Shown piece by piece: positions 36,954-45,836 of a DNA stretch of 59,191 bases. The stretch is from Acidimicrobiia bacterium (GTDB lineage Bacteria; Actinomycetota; Acidimicrobiia; Acidimicrobiales; Poriferisodalaceae): the NCBI GenBank assembly GCA_022826045.1, contig JAJDVQ010000053.1, positions 1 to 59,191 on the forward strand, written 5' to 3'. The position numbers were made by a program, and so were the translations under genes. Numbering within the stretch: the stretch's first letter is position 1; every line of letters begins with the position of its first letter. The notes beneath the pieces were generated by a model. It saw only the letters and a program-made list of their open reading frames with translations, made no database searches and was not told where the DNA came from.

Positions 36954-37244
36954 CTAGCGGTAGTGGGCGAACAGCTCTTCGATGAGTTCGGCGATGCCGT
37001 CGGAGGTGTGGCCCCGGGCGAGGTCGATGGTGGCCACGTTGCCGTACACGTGAATGTGGTCGACGCCGCCCCGCTGGAACAGGCGCCACGCCAGCAGGTC
37101 GGCTGGATCCTCGGCGCTGGCGGCATCTTCGGCGCTGTTGTAGTAGCGATGGCCTGCCCCGGTCAGCGGGCGGTTGGTCTCGAACTGCACCGTGCCCACA
37201 CGGACGGACGACGGTCGCTCTGCTACTCGAACGGGCTGACCCAT
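36954..37244 (-). CDS. Small conserved protein resembling the Nfu N-terminal domain
   Basis: 96 residues from ATG 37244. FETNRPLTGAGHRYYNSAEDA, LAWRLFQRGGVDHIHVYGNVATIDL and the closing GIAELIEELFAHYR follow the layout of the Nfu/NifU N-terminal scaffold domain, but the cysteine-bearing Nfu domain is absent, so iron-sulfur transfer is not implied. It lies 13 bp upstream of the cupin gene on the same strand, probably one operon. Confidence 0.55.
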   Translation of the reverse strand: MGQPVRVAERPSSVRVGTVQFETNRPLTGAGHRYYNSAEDAASAEDPADLLAWRLFQRGGVDHIHVYGNVATIDLARGHTSDGIAELIEELFAHYR

Positions 37245-37333
37245 GGCCGATGAGCGTAGCGACATATGTCGCTAGCTTGGGGCTGCTCGTATCCCGGATA
37301 TTCCGCCTTTCTTGCACGAAACAGGAGCCCGAC

Positions 37334-38617
37334 ATGGCCGCTGCCGACACCGCTGAGATCACCGAGGAGCAGTTCGCTGCTGAGGCGCTGGAGTTCTTGG
37401 AGGCCAACGCCAAGCGCAAAGCCGAGCGGCGCGAGTTCGTCTGGGGCGAGGGGCCCGACAACGCGGCGCTCTTCGAGGAGATCGACCGCGAGCGCGAGCG
37501 CGCCGAGCTGGAGGCGTCGAAGGAGTGGCGGGCCGCCAAGTACGACGCCGGCTTCGGCTGGATCAGCGGTCCGGCCGAGTTGGGCGGCGGCGGCATGCCC
37601 CGCAAGTTCGAGCGCGTCTGGGGCCAGCTCGAGAGTCAGTTCGACACGCCCGACGGCGGCTTCTTCGGCATCGGCCTGGGCATGGTGGCCCCCACCATCC
37701 TCACCCACGCCCAGCCCGACGTGTCCGCCGACGTGCTGCCCCAGATGTACCGGGCCGACATCGTGGGCTGCCAGCTGTTCTCCGAGCCGGGCGCCGGCTC
37801 AGACCTGGCCAGCCTGCAGATGCGGGCCGAGCGCGACGGCGAGGAGTGGATCCTCAACGGCCAGAAGGTCTGGACCTCGGGCGCGCACTATTCCGACATC
37901 GGCGAGGTGATCGCCCGGTCCGATTTCGACCTGCCCAAGCACCAGGGCCTGACCGGCTTCCTGGTGGACATGAAGGCCCCCGGCGTGGAGGTGCGCCCGT
38001 TGCGGCAGATGACCGGCGGCGCCAACTTCAACGAGGTGTACTTCACCGACGTGCGCGTGCCCGACTCGCACCGCCTCGGCGAGGTGAACCAGGGCTGGGG
38101 CGTGGCGCTGACCACGCTGATGAACGAGCGCGCTGCGATCGGCGGCGGCTCCGGCGGCGGCACTGGCGGGGGCAGCTTCACCAAGCTGTCGGCCATGGCC
38201 GCCCACTACGGGATGGCCGACGACGCCTTGGCCCGCCAGAAGCTCGCCGAGATCTACACCCACGGCAAGGTGCTGGGCTGGTCGAACCAGCGCACGATGG
38301 ATGCACTGCGCGCCGGCAAGACCCCGGGGCCCGAGATGTCGCTGTCGAAGATGGGGCTGATCCGCCAGATGAACGCCACCTGCGAGTTCGTGGCCGACAC
38401 CATCGGCCCCAAGCTGGTGGTCGACTCCGGCGAGTGGGGCACGTTCTCGTGGGCCGGCTACGTGCTGGGCTTCCCGGCGATGCGCATCGCCGGCGGCTCA
38501 GACGAGGTGATGCGCAACATCGTCGGCGAGCGGGTGCTGGGCCTTCCCAAGGAGCCCGGCATCGACACCACCAGCCCGTTCCGGGAGCTGAAGGTCGGCA
38601 CCCAGCGCGCCGAGTGA
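37334..38617 (+). CDS. Acyl-CoA dehydrogenase family protein
   Basis: 427 residues from ATG 37334 (AGGAG six bases ahead; an upstream in-frame start is rejected). QLFSEPGAGSDLASLQMRAE, GQKVWTSGAHYSD, the middle domain with FLVDMKAPGVEVRPLRQMTGG, an unusual glycine-rich insert (GGGSGGGTGGGS, about residues 273-284), and the terminal IAGGSDEVMRNIVGERVLGLPKE. FAD-dependent acyl-CoA oxidation is expected. Followed after 10 bp by an LLM oxidoreductase gene. Confidence 0.92.
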   Translation: MAAADTAEITEEQFAAEALEFLEANAKRKAERREFVWGEGPDNAALFEEIDRERERAELEASKEWRAAKYDAGFGWISGPAELGGGGMPRKFERVWGQLESQFDTPDGGFFGIGLGMVAPTILTHAQPDVSADVLPQMYRADIVGCQLFSEPGAGSDLASLQMRAERDGEEWILNGQKVWTSGAHYSDIGEVIARSDFDLPKHQGLTGFLVDMKAPGVEVRPLRQMTGGANFNEVYFTDVRVPDSHRLGEVNQGWGVALTTLMNERAAIGGGSGGGTGGGSFTKLSAMAAHYGMADDALARQKLAEIYTHGKVLGWSNQRTMDALRAGKTPGPEMSLSKMGLIRQMNATCEFVADTIGPKLVVDSGEWGTFSWAGYVLGFPAMRIAGGSDEVMRNIVGERVLGLPKEPGIDTTSPFRELKVGTQRAE

Positions 38618-38627
38618 GCCAGCCGGC

Positions 38628-39479
38628 ATGAAGATCGGCTTGGCGCCGACGAACAGCGACTACGGACCGGCGACCGCCGACATGGCGGTCGAGGCGGAGC
38701 AGCGTGGCTACGACTCGCTGTGGGTGGGCGAGCACAGCCACATCCCTGCCAGCCGGGAGACGATTCACCCCGACGGGGGCGATCTGCCGGAGTTCTACTG
38801 GCACATGCGCGACCCGTTCGTTTCGCTGGCGACGGCGGCGGCTGCGACGTCGAAGATCAAGCTGGCGATGGGCGTCTGCCTCGTGCTCGAGCACGAGATC
38901 CTGGACCTCGCCAAGAGCGTGGCGACACTGGACGAGGTGTCCGAGGGCCGGCTGCTTTTCGGCGTCGGCGTGGGGTGGAACCGCGAGGAACTGGCAAATG
39001 TGTCGAATGTGCCGTGGGCGCAGCGCTACAACGCCATGCGGGAGACGGTCGCCGCGCTGCGGCTGCTGTGGACCGAGCACGAAGCCGCCTACTCGGGCGA
39101 GTTCGTGAACTTCGCGCCCTCGTGGGTGTACCCGAAGCCGGCTCAGCAGCCCGGGCCGCCGGTGCTGGTGGGCTGCCGGGGACGCATCGGCATGCGCCAC
39201 GTCGCCGAGTACGCAGACGGCTGGTGCCCCCTTGATGTCGGGTTCCGCGACGTGCGGGTGGGCATCGAGCGGTTCCGCACCGCGGTGGAGGCAGCGGGCC
39301 GTGACCCCGATGCGATCCCGATCTCGATGTACTGCTATGCGAGCCCGGACGCAGAGAAGCTGGAGCTGTACGGCAGCCTCGGCGCCGAACGGGTAGTCCT
39401 CGGCGCCCCCGACGGCGGCGATCGCTTGGCCCGCTTCCTGGACCGCTACCAACCTCTCGTCGACGCCTTCGCCGGCTGA
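38628..39479 (+). CDS. LLM-class F420-dependent oxidoreductase
   Basis: 283 residues. Luciferase-like TIM barrel: GLAPTNSDYGPATADMAVEAE, YDSLWVGEHSHIP, MGVCLVLEHEILDLAKSVATLD, GRLLFGVGVGWNREEL, and GCRGRIGMRHVAEYADGW. The pattern matches the actinobacterial F420-type group rather than FMN luciferases; cofactor choice is by family knowledge, not visible residues. Probably one transcription unit with the acyl-CoA dehydrogenase upstream. Confidence 0.9.
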   Translation: MKIGLAPTNSDYGPATADMAVEAEQRGYDSLWVGEHSHIPASRETIHPDGGDLPEFYWHMRDPFVSLATAAAATSKIKLAMGVCLVLEHEILDLAKSVATLDEVSEGRLLFGVGVGWNREELANVSNVPWAQRYNAMRETVAALRLLWTEHEAAYSGEFVNFAPSWVYPKPAQQPGPPVLVGCRGRIGMRHVAEYADGWCPLDVGFRDVRVGIERFRTAVEAAGRDPDAIPISMYCYASPDAEKLELYGSLGAERVVLGAPDGGDRLARFLDRYQPLVDAFAG

Positions 39480-39527
39480 GGCCTCGCCGGCGATCAGGAC
39501 GGCTCGCGGGCACCCGCGAACAGCGCT

Positions 39528-40652
39528 TCAGAGGCGAGTCGGGAGATCGGCGAGGGGGACGAGTTCGGCTCGGGGTGTCTCGATGTCGCCTTCGGGCAGC
39601 ATGAAGCGCCAGAAGGCGATGCCGAAGGGGCGGCCTTCGGTGTCGAGCCAGTTCGGAACGCCGGGATCCGCGTGGGCGATGACGGCGGTGAAGCGGCCGT
39701 CATCGTCGGCAACCATCTGTGCACGGTTGAGCGAGATCGAGCGGTTCGCGTAGTCGAGCGACTGCAGGTGGCGGTTCCACAGGCTGATGTTGGCGTAGCG
39801 GCATTCGGGCCAGCAGCCCCGGATCACCAGCGCCTCGTCGGGCCCGATCACGAATGGTGCGAGCGCGTACGCGGCATCGATGGCCGACAGGCCGAGGTCG
39901 CCGGGCAAACCGGGCGGCGGGAATTCGTTGGGCACCAGCGACACCCACGAGCGAGGCTCGCCCTGAGCCATCGGGACGCGATCCACGGTGAGCTCGCGGA
40001 TCATCGCCGCAATGCGGCGGATGCCGGCGCTGACCGTGTCGTCGGATGGCCGGGGCGGGGGCGTGCCGTCGATGACTTCGATGTCCATTTCCGGGATCCG
40101 GGCGGGATTGGTCGCCGCGTGCGTGGTGTCCTCGAAGTAGTGGCGAGTGATGATTGCCCCCTCTTGGGGCGGCAGCTCCAGCCAGTTGCCCTGCTGGGGC
40201 TCGCCGCCGACGATGATCTCGAAGCGGCCGTCAGCGTCGACGTCGAGGGTCGTGTCGTTGAGCACGCTGAGCACCTGGTTGTCCATCGACCCCCACCCGA
40301 CGCTCGACTCGATCGAGATCGACAGGTAGATCGCGCCCTTGGTCTCGCCGGTCACGCGGTACACGTGCCCTGCCGACACCGGGGCCTCGAAGTAGACGGT
40401 GTCGGGGTTGTCGCCCAGCAGCTTGCGACTCGGCGTCACCAAGCGGCGGAACCGGGGAGCGGACGGGTCGCGCTCGAACAGCCCCGCCAGTCCCCACTGC
40501 AGATAGTGCATGAGGGCGCGGTGCGCCTCGACGGCGTCGTCGGCGGTGTACAGGTTCCACTCGGGCGACACCCAGCGCTGGTCGGCGTCACGCAGCGTCT
40601 CGAGCAGCTCAGCGAGCGCCCGGCGGGACTCGGTCTCGGGAAGCGGGTCCAT
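39528..40652 (-). CDS. DUF1214-domain protein
   Basis: 374 residues from ATG 40652; the longer frame to 41075 overlaps the sulfotransferase gene out of phase. LLGDNPDTVYFEAPVSAGHVYRVTGETKGAIYLSISIE in the N-terminal half and YANISLWNRHLQSLDYANR with the C-terminal FWRFMLPEGD region fit the DUF1214/DUF1254 group, common in mycobacteria and acidimicrobia. Function unknown. It follows the sulfotransferase gene by 13 bp, a pairing seen in related actinobacteria as far as I recall. Confidence 0.8.
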   Translation of the reverse strand: MDPLPETESRRALAELLETLRDADQRWVSPEWNLYTADDAVEAHRALMHYLQWGLAGLFERDPSAPRFRRLVTPSRKLLGDNPDTVYFEAPVSAGHVYRVTGETKGAIYLSISIESSVGWGSMDNQVLSVLNDTTLDVDADGRFEIIVGGEPQQGNWLELPPQEGAIITRHYFEDTTHAATNPARIPEMDIEVIDGTPPPRPSDDTVSAGIRRIAAMIRELTVDRVPMAQGEPRSWVSLVPNEFPPPGLPGDLGLSAIDAAYALAPFVIGPDEALVIRGCWPECRYANISLWNRHLQSLDYANRSISLNRAQMVADDDGRFTAVIAHADPGVPNWLDTEGRPFGIAFWRFMLPEGDIETPRAELVPLADLPTRL

Positions 40653-40665
40653 GAGCGGTGCTGGC

Positions 40666-41919
40666 TCAGCCTTCTTCGACGACGCCGAAGTACTCCATGT
40701 AGTGAGCAGTTGCGGCGCGCAGGCCCTCAGCCGTAGCGCCCCAGTCCTCGGGCTCGTAGCGATGCACGCCGTACTTGCCCTTGGGCTTGTGGGCCAAGTA
40801 GTCGAGCACGGTGGCGGCATAGCTGTCGGTGAAGGGCAGACCCATCTGCTCCAGGGCATTGCCCAGCGTCGTCGTGGGGTCTCTGACGAGCTCGGTGTAG
40901 TGAACGTCCACGAGGCGCTCTGCCGGAACGGCGCCAGACGTACGCAGGTCGGCCGAGTCGTTGAGGGCGGCGGCGAACGCCGCATGCACGATCTCGGTGT
41001 TGCCCACCACGTCCACCTCGTCGGTGCGCGTCCACTGAATGATGGACGTGATGCTCGCAACCGAGGACATGACACGAGCGGGATCGCGGTGTGTCTGCAC
41101 CACCCAGGCGTCGTCGAAGGCGTCGAAGAGCTGCGGCATGGTGAACAGGTGGCCGGGCGTCTTGAGCGCCCACTGGGTGGGGCCCCGACCGTGCTGGAGC
41201 GCTTGGAGGATCTGCCGCTCGTAGTCGTAGTTCACCACCAGGTCGGCAATCCATCCCTCCATCGGGCCGAACAGGTTCCAGTGGAAGCCCGCGAAGCTGC
41301 CGGTGGTGAGGGTGATGCACTCGACGGGCAGGTCGGCTCGGAATTCATGCATGGCCAGCAGCTCAGGCTGGATGTCGGCCCAGAAGTCCTGCTCGCACTC
41401 CCCCATGAGGCGCGGATCGGCAAGTCCGCCTTCGGGCAGCGGCACCGGGTGCAGCGCCTCGGCTGCGATCGGGGCACGCAGGTCTGGATGCAGGGCGAGC
41501 AGCTCGAACAGGATCGACGTGCCCGAGCGGGCGGGGCCGGCGATCATCACCGGTGCACGTACGGGTTCGGCGGTGATCTCGGGCGCAGCGTCGATCGCCG
41601 CCGTGAGGAGCAGCCGGGTGCGCAGCGAGCGCAGCAGCTCCTGCTTCGTCATCAGCCGGCCGAGCACATGAAATGGCGCGTTGTTGACTGCAGCGACCAG
41701 CGACTCGAAGCGCGGCTGCCATCCCGGGTCGTCTAGGTCGCCGACAGGCATGCCGCCGAGCGCGTCGGAGGCCCGCTTGAGCAGGTCGCCGGCGTCGATC
41801 GGCACGAGGTCGTGCGGCCGGCCGCCGATCGAGTCGGCCATGTAGTTGATGCGCCGCACCCAGTCAGGCCGGGTGAACCGTTCGTCCATTGAGGCAATTG
41901 CATCGGTGTCATGAGGCAT
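40666..41919 (-). CDS. Sulfotransferase family protein
   Basis: 417 residues taking ATG 41919 (a TTG at 41931 and an ATG at 41889 are alternatives). The PAPS phosphate loop is APVMIAGPARSGTSILFELL; the 3'-phosphate region is WVVQTHRDPARVMSSVASI; the C-terminal helical part contains YTELVRDPTTTLGNALEQMGLPF. Transfers sulfate to an unknown hydroxyl or amine acceptor. The DUF1214 gene downstream is likely co-transcribed. Confidence 0.88.
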   Translation of the reverse strand: MPHDTDAIASMDERFTRPDWVRRINYMADSIGGRPHDLVPIDAGDLLKRASDALGGMPVGDLDDPGWQPRFESLVAAVNNAPFHVLGRLMTKQELLRSLRTRLLLTAAIDAAPEITAEPVRAPVMIAGPARSGTSILFELLALHPDLRAPIAAEALHPVPLPEGGLADPRLMGECEQDFWADIQPELLAMHEFRADLPVECITLTTGSFAGFHWNLFGPMEGWIADLVVNYDYERQILQALQHGRGPTQWALKTPGHLFTMPQLFDAFDDAWVVQTHRDPARVMSSVASITSIIQWTRTDEVDVVGNTEIVHAAFAAALNDSADLRTSGAVPAERLVDVHYTELVRDPTTTLGNALEQMGLPFTDSYAATVLDYLAHKPKGKYGVHRYEPEDWGATAEGLRAATAHYMEYFGVVEEG

Positions 41920-42084
41920 ACGGCCGGTCAACGTACCAGCACCCCGCCGCTACCAATCCGTTTCCCGACGGGTCCACGGGTCATGCGGTCAGCAGGAAAA
42001 CCGTTGGAGCGGTGCCGCTTGGGCTCGTTACGGTGCCGACATGTCTGTTGCGGACAATCGCCCTGCAGCGTCGCCGCCTTCTGG

Positions 42085-42104
42085 CCATATGCCATACCAT
42101 ATGG
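42085..42104. promoter_or_regulatory. Inverted repeat overlapping antitoxin start, probable operator
   Basis: CCATATG at 42085-42091 is mirrored by CATATGG at 42098-42104 with a 6-bp spacer. The repeat reaches the alternative ATG codons at 42101 and 42107, a placement typical for toxin-antitoxin autorepression. Binding is inferred. Confidence 0.5.
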
Positions 42105-42106
42105 TC

Positions 42107-42352
42107 ATGGCTCGACGCGAAGTGCTTGTCCAACTCGACGACGAACTCATCGAACGCCTCGCGGAGATCGCCACTGCCGAGGGAACCAGCAGGTCGGCAC
42201 TGCTTCGCCGAGGCGCACGCGCGGTCATTGATGCTGCAGACCTGGCCGCCGCCGATGCCCAATTGGTCGCTGCATACCGTCGCGCGCCGCAGGATCCAGC
42301 CCTCGTCGAGGCAGCGAAGCGGCTGGCGGCCGAGACAGCGCCCCCGTGGTAG
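42107..42352 (+). CDS. Ribbon-helix-helix antitoxin
   Basis: 81 residues from ATG 42107 (or two more from ATG 42101). MARREVLVQLDDELIERLAEIA then EGTSRSALLRRGARAVID is a ribbon-helix-helix DNA-binding unit; the C-terminal helices (AYRRAPQDPALVEAAKRLAAETA) would contact the toxin. Overlaps the MazF-type toxin gene by seven bases. Confidence 0.88.
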   Translation: MARREVLVQLDDELIERLAEIATAEGTSRSALLRRGARAVIDAADLAAADAQLVAAYRRAPQDPALVEAAKRLAAETAPPW

Positions 42353-42669
42353 CCCGCAACGAGATCTACTGGAGCGATCTGGGAGAGCCAAGCGGCCGAC
42401 GACCCGTCGTCGTGCTGTCAAGAGACGCCGCGGCCTCTGTGCTGACGGCAGTCGTGTGCGCTCCCATCACACGCACGATCCGAGGCATCCGCTCAGAAGT
42501 GGAAGTCGGCACAGAAGAAGGACTGCCACAGCCATCCGTCATCAGCTGCGACAGCATCCTCACCGTGCCGATCACCCGCCTCGACGCCAACCCCGTCGGC
42601 CAGCTCGACACCATCAAGCGAGCCCAGCTAGACCGCGCACTCCGCTACGCCCTCGACATCGCCTACTGA
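42346..42669 (+). CDS. MazF/PemK-family toxin
   Basis: 107 residues from a GTG inside the antitoxin end. VARNEIYWSDLGEPSGRRPVVVLSRD, AVVCAPITRTIRG, SVISCDSILTVPITRLD and the C-terminal LDRALRYAL follow the MazF fold. It is a second, unrelated-by-position MazF module, here with a ribbon-helix-helix rather than AbrB-type antitoxin. Marks the left border of the right-hand defence island. Confidence 0.9.
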   Translation: MVARNEIYWSDLGEPSGRRPVVVLSRDAAASVLTAVVCAPITRTIRGIRSEVEVGTEEGLPQPSVISCDSILTVPITRLDANPVGQLDTIKRAQLDRALRYALDIAY

Positions 42670-42774
42670 GACGGCGAACCGGGGAGCGATATTGGCTCGA
42701 TTGTTGTCACACCGGTTGGGTACCTTCCGCGCGGTGCACGAATCACGCCGACATCTGCAGCAGATCAGAACTCG

Positions 42775-44658
42775 ATGAGCTCGTCGTTCTCGTCCAAGAG
42801 GGCTCGGCGGCTACTCCGCAAGCTGACAGGCGATTCGGAGGCGGCTTTTCGAGATGACCAACTTGAGGTGATCCAGCAGTTGGTTGACAACCGGGGCCGT
42901 GTCCTGCTGGTGCAGCGAACCGGTTGGGGCAAGAGCGCCGTCTACTTCATCGCGACCAAGATGCTGCGAGACGCAGGGCTCGGCCCCACGCTGCTTGTCT
43001 CACCGTTGCTCGCCCTCATGCGGAATCAAATCGAGGCGGCAGAGAGGATGGGCGTCCACGCAGTCACCATCAACAGCTCGAACAGGACCGAGTGGGAATT
43101 GGTCATCCATCAGATCGAGGAAGACGAAGTTGACATCGTCCTGATTTCGCCAGAGCGACTGGCGAATCAGGAGTTCCGTAGCGATGTGCTGCCGGTAATC
43201 GGAAGTCGCTGCGGCCTGCTGGTCATCGACGAAGCCCACTGCATCTCCGATTGGGGCCATGACTTTCGACCTGACTACCGCCGCTTGGTCCGGGTCCTGG
43301 ACTTGCTGCCCAGTGGGGTGCCGGTGCTGTGCTGCACCGCTACGGCCAACGATCGAGTCATCTCCGACGTAACGGCCCGGCTTGGGTCGCAGTTCGAGTC
43401 GGTACGTGGCCCGCTCGGTCGCGAAGGGCTCCGGTTGCACGCGCTCACGATTCTCTCGCCGCCAGAAAGACTGACTTGGCTTGCATCCACATTGAACGAA
43501 CTACCGGGCACTGGGATCGTCTATTGCTCCACGGTGCGCGACACCGAACGAGTTGCGGGCTGGCTCGTTTCGCGGGGAATCGAGGCGGTCGCCTACAGCG
43601 GTGCGACCGATGCTCAGACTCGACCAGGAATAGAGCAGTCGTTGCTGAGCAATTCCGTGAAGGCGGTTGTCGCAACATCTGCGTTGGGCATGGGATTCGA
43701 CAAACCCGACCTGTCGTTTGTCATCCACTACCAGTCGACTGGTTCTGCAATTGCCTACTACCAGCAGGTGGGTCGTGCGGGTCGGGGGTTGAGCGAGTCG
43801 TGGGGCATCCTGCTCCGCGGCAGCGAAGACGCCGACATTCAGGATTTCTTCATCACTTCCGCGTTCCCCGAACTGTCACAGGCTCAGCAGGTAGTCGCCC
43901 TCCTGGAGAGCGATCACGAGTCGATGACGACAGACCAGCTGCTCCAGGAAACCAACGTGAGGCCCCGACGGCTCGAGAACCTCCTGAAGAACCTGGAGGT
44001 GGACGGCGTCATAGAGCGCGTTGGAAGGGAATGGCGGCGAACCCTGCTGCCATGGACCTTCGACCATGACCGCGTCGATGCTGTCACGTCACTTCGGCGC
44101 TCGGAACTCGAACAGCTCTACGAGTACATCGACACCGACCAATGCCGTATGCAGTTCCTCAGGAGTTGTCTCGACGATCCAGTCAGTGAGCCTTGCGGCA
44201 TGTGCGACAACTGCACCGGAGTCACGCTTGAGAAGGCCTTCGAGCCCGATCAGATCCAAGAAGCCGTCGAATTCATGCGCAGCGCAAGCATGGTCATTGA
44301 ACCGCGCGAGCAGTGGCCGGATCGCAAGTCCATTCCGGCGGCGGCCCGTCTGGAGGAGGGACGGGTGCTGTCCAGATGGGGCGACGGCGGCTGGGGCAGC
44401 ATGGTGCGCAAGGGCAAGCAGTCAGACGGGAGATTCCGGAATCGCTTGGTGAAGGCCTCCGTCGCCCTCATTCGTGAGCGGTGGCAGCCTGACCCCGAAC
44501 CGGCATGGGTGACGTTCGTGCCGTCCCGCCGCCATCCGCAGCTGGTCGCAGACTTCGCCCGACGCCTCGCCGAGGCACTGGAGTTGCCGTGTCAGGATGT
44601 CGTACGCCAGATCCGCGACTCACGGCCGCAAAAGTCGATGCAGAACAGTCACCAGTAG
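42775..44658 (+). CDS. RecQ-family helicase, N-terminal part of a RecQ-PRTase gene interrupted by TAG
   Basis: 627 residues to an in-frame TAG. Helicase motifs: QRTGWGKSAVYF (Walker A 50-54), LLVIDEAHCISDWGHDFRPDY (DEAH 152-155), CTATAND, and the second RecA domain with ATSALGMGFDKPDLSFVIHY and YYQQVGRAGR. Then a winged-helix region and zinc cysteines (QCRMQFLRSC, CGMCDNC). No HRDC domain; instead the C-terminus (SRRHPQLVADFARRLAEALELP) begins a phosphoribosyltransferase-like domain that continues in the same frame after the stop. Likely a defence-associated RecQ rather than the housekeeping one. Confidence 0.88.
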   Translation: MSSSFSSKRARRLLRKLTGDSEAAFRDDQLEVIQQLVDNRGRVLLVQRTGWGKSAVYFIATKMLRDAGLGPTLLVSPLLALMRNQIEAAERMGVHAVTINSSNRTEWELVIHQIEEDEVDIVLISPERLANQEFRSDVLPVIGSRCGLLVIDEAHCISDWGHDFRPDYRRLVRVLDLLPSGVPVLCCTATANDRVISDVTARLGSQFESVRGPLGREGLRLHALTILSPPERLTWLASTLNELPGTGIVYCSTVRDTERVAGWLVSRGIEAVAYSGATDAQTRPGIEQSLLSNSVKAVVATSALGMGFDKPDLSFVIHYQSTGSAIAYYQQVGRAGRGLSESWGILLRGSEDADIQDFFITSAFPELSQAQQVVALLESDHESMTTDQLLQETNVRPRRLENLLKNLEVDGVIERVGREWRRTLLPWTFDHDRVDAVTSLRRSELEQLYEYIDTDQCRMQFLRSCLDDPVSEPCGMCDNCTGVTLEKAFEPDQIQEAVEFMRSASMVIEPREQWPDRKSIPAAARLEEGRVLSRWGDGGWGSMVRKGKQSDGRFRNRLVKASVALIRERWQPDPEPAWVTFVPSRRHPQLVADFARRLAEALELPCQDVVRQIRDSRPQKSMQNSHQ

Positions 44659-44844
44659 TACCGCAACGTTGCAGGAACCTTCAGCGTCGACAACCCCGTG
44701 CCCGCTGGGCCTGTGCTCCTCGTCGACGATGTCGTCGACTCACGGTGGACGCTGACAGCCGTCGGCCACATGCTGCGAGAGGCTGGGTCAGGCCCGGTCG
44801 TCCCATTCGCGCTCGCCGACGCTTCGGAGAGGTCGATCTCGTGA
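44659..44844 (+). pseudogene. Phosphoribosyltransferase tail separated from RecQ by one TAG codon
   Basis: Directly after the TAG (44656-44658) the same frame stays open for 61 codons to TGA 44844 and encodes YRNVAGTFSV, VLLVDDVVDSRWTLTAVG (the PRPP-binding loop) and MLREAGSGPVVPFALAD. The codons around the stop read His-Gln-TAG-Tyr, so a single change of CAG to TAG would explain it. The tail has no start codon with a ribosome site of its own. It is coupled by GTGA to the DprA gene. Confidence 0.8.
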
Positions 44845-45827
44845 GACGCAGTGACGACGCGCTCGCGACACTGGCCCTCGTTAGTCGGCTGTCCGTTGGC
44901 GACGTACGGCCGTTGAAGGCATCGGAGTATTGGAAACTGAGTGCGATCCTCGAAGCTGGTCCGAGCAGCCTGCTGGGAAAGAGCGCCGCTGATCTGGCGG
45001 TGGACTCTGGAATCGCAAACTCGCTAGCAGACCGCGTGGTCGCTCTGGTGGATCGGGCGACGGCTCTCGCCTTCGAGCTCGAACGACTGGAACACTCCGG
45101 TGTCCAGACGCTCACTCCGTTCGACGAGCACTATCCGAAGAACTGGACGCGACGACTCGGACCCAAGGCACCTCCCCTGTTGTACGCAGCCGGGCCGGTC
45201 GAACTCTTGGACATCGCAGGGTTCGGGGTCGTGGGCAGCCGAGACGTGAGCCCGTCGGGGGCTGAGGTTGCCGTCGAAGCGGCCAAGTGCGCCTCTCGGC
45301 ACAGCATTCCATTGGTGTCGGGCGGAGCCCGGGGAGTGGATCAACTCGCCATGAATTCGGCGTTCGACTCGGGCGGAGCAGTCATCGGGCTGCTGGCAGA
45401 TTCTCTCTCCCGCAGGCTTGCCAAGAGCGATGTCCGTACAGCGATCCACAGCGGACAAGCCCTCATGTGCACGCCCTACAACCCCGACGTCGGTTTCAGT
45501 GCCGGCAACGCCATGGGTCGAAACAAGCTCATCTATGCACAATCGACGCTCACGCTCGTGGTTGCAACTGACGAGGGCAGGGGCGGCACCTGGTCCGGCG
45601 GCACCGAGGCGCTCGACCACAAGTTCGGTCGGGTCGCCGTGTGGCGAGGACCGGGCGAGGGATCAGGCAACGAGGTTCTTGAGCGACGCGGCGCTGTACC
45701 CATCTCGGACCTCGACGACCTAGGGCATCTCCTCGATGACGGCGATGCCGATACGTCCCCCGACACGGCTCCGCTCGTTTCCGGAGCGGAACAGGGTGTC
45801 CTCTTCGACGTCGCTGCTACTAGCTGA
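44841..45827 (+). CDS. DprA-like DNA-processing protein
   Basis: 328 residues from GTG 44841 overlapping the PRTase stop. An N-terminal helical region is followed by the Rossmann-like DprA fold: GFGVVGSRDVSPSGAEVA, LVSGGARGVDQLAMNSA, ALMCTPYNPDVGFSAGNAMGRNKLIYAQS and TLTLVVATDEGRGGTWSGG. Stand-alone DprA proteins linked to RecQ/PRTase genes are better viewed as defence components than competence factors. The ligand may be a nucleotide or ssDNA. Confidence 0.85.
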   Translation: MRRSDDALATLALVSRLSVGDVRPLKASEYWKLSAILEAGPSSLLGKSAADLAVDSGIANSLADRVVALVDRATALAFELERLEHSGVQTLTPFDEHYPKNWTRRLGPKAPPLLYAAGPVELLDIAGFGVVGSRDVSPSGAEVAVEAAKCASRHSIPLVSGGARGVDQLAMNSAFDSGGAVIGLLADSLSRRLAKSDVRTAIHSGQALMCTPYNPDVGFSAGNAMGRNKLIYAQSTLTLVVATDEGRGGTWSGGTEALDHKFGRVAVWRGPGEGSGNEVLERRGAVPISDLDDLGHLLDDGDADTSPDTAPLVSGAEQGVLFDVAATS

Positions 45828-45836
45828 GTCATCCAC

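Noticed and set aside
37525..38631. Long open frame inside the acyl-CoA dehydrogenase gene
   Set aside because: Arginine-rich shadow of a high-GC coding frame with no family features.
44656..44658. TAG as a sense codon (alternative code)
   Set aside because: TAG ends other intact genes here, for example the Mrr-like gene, so general recoding is not supported; a mutation or local readthrough is more likely.
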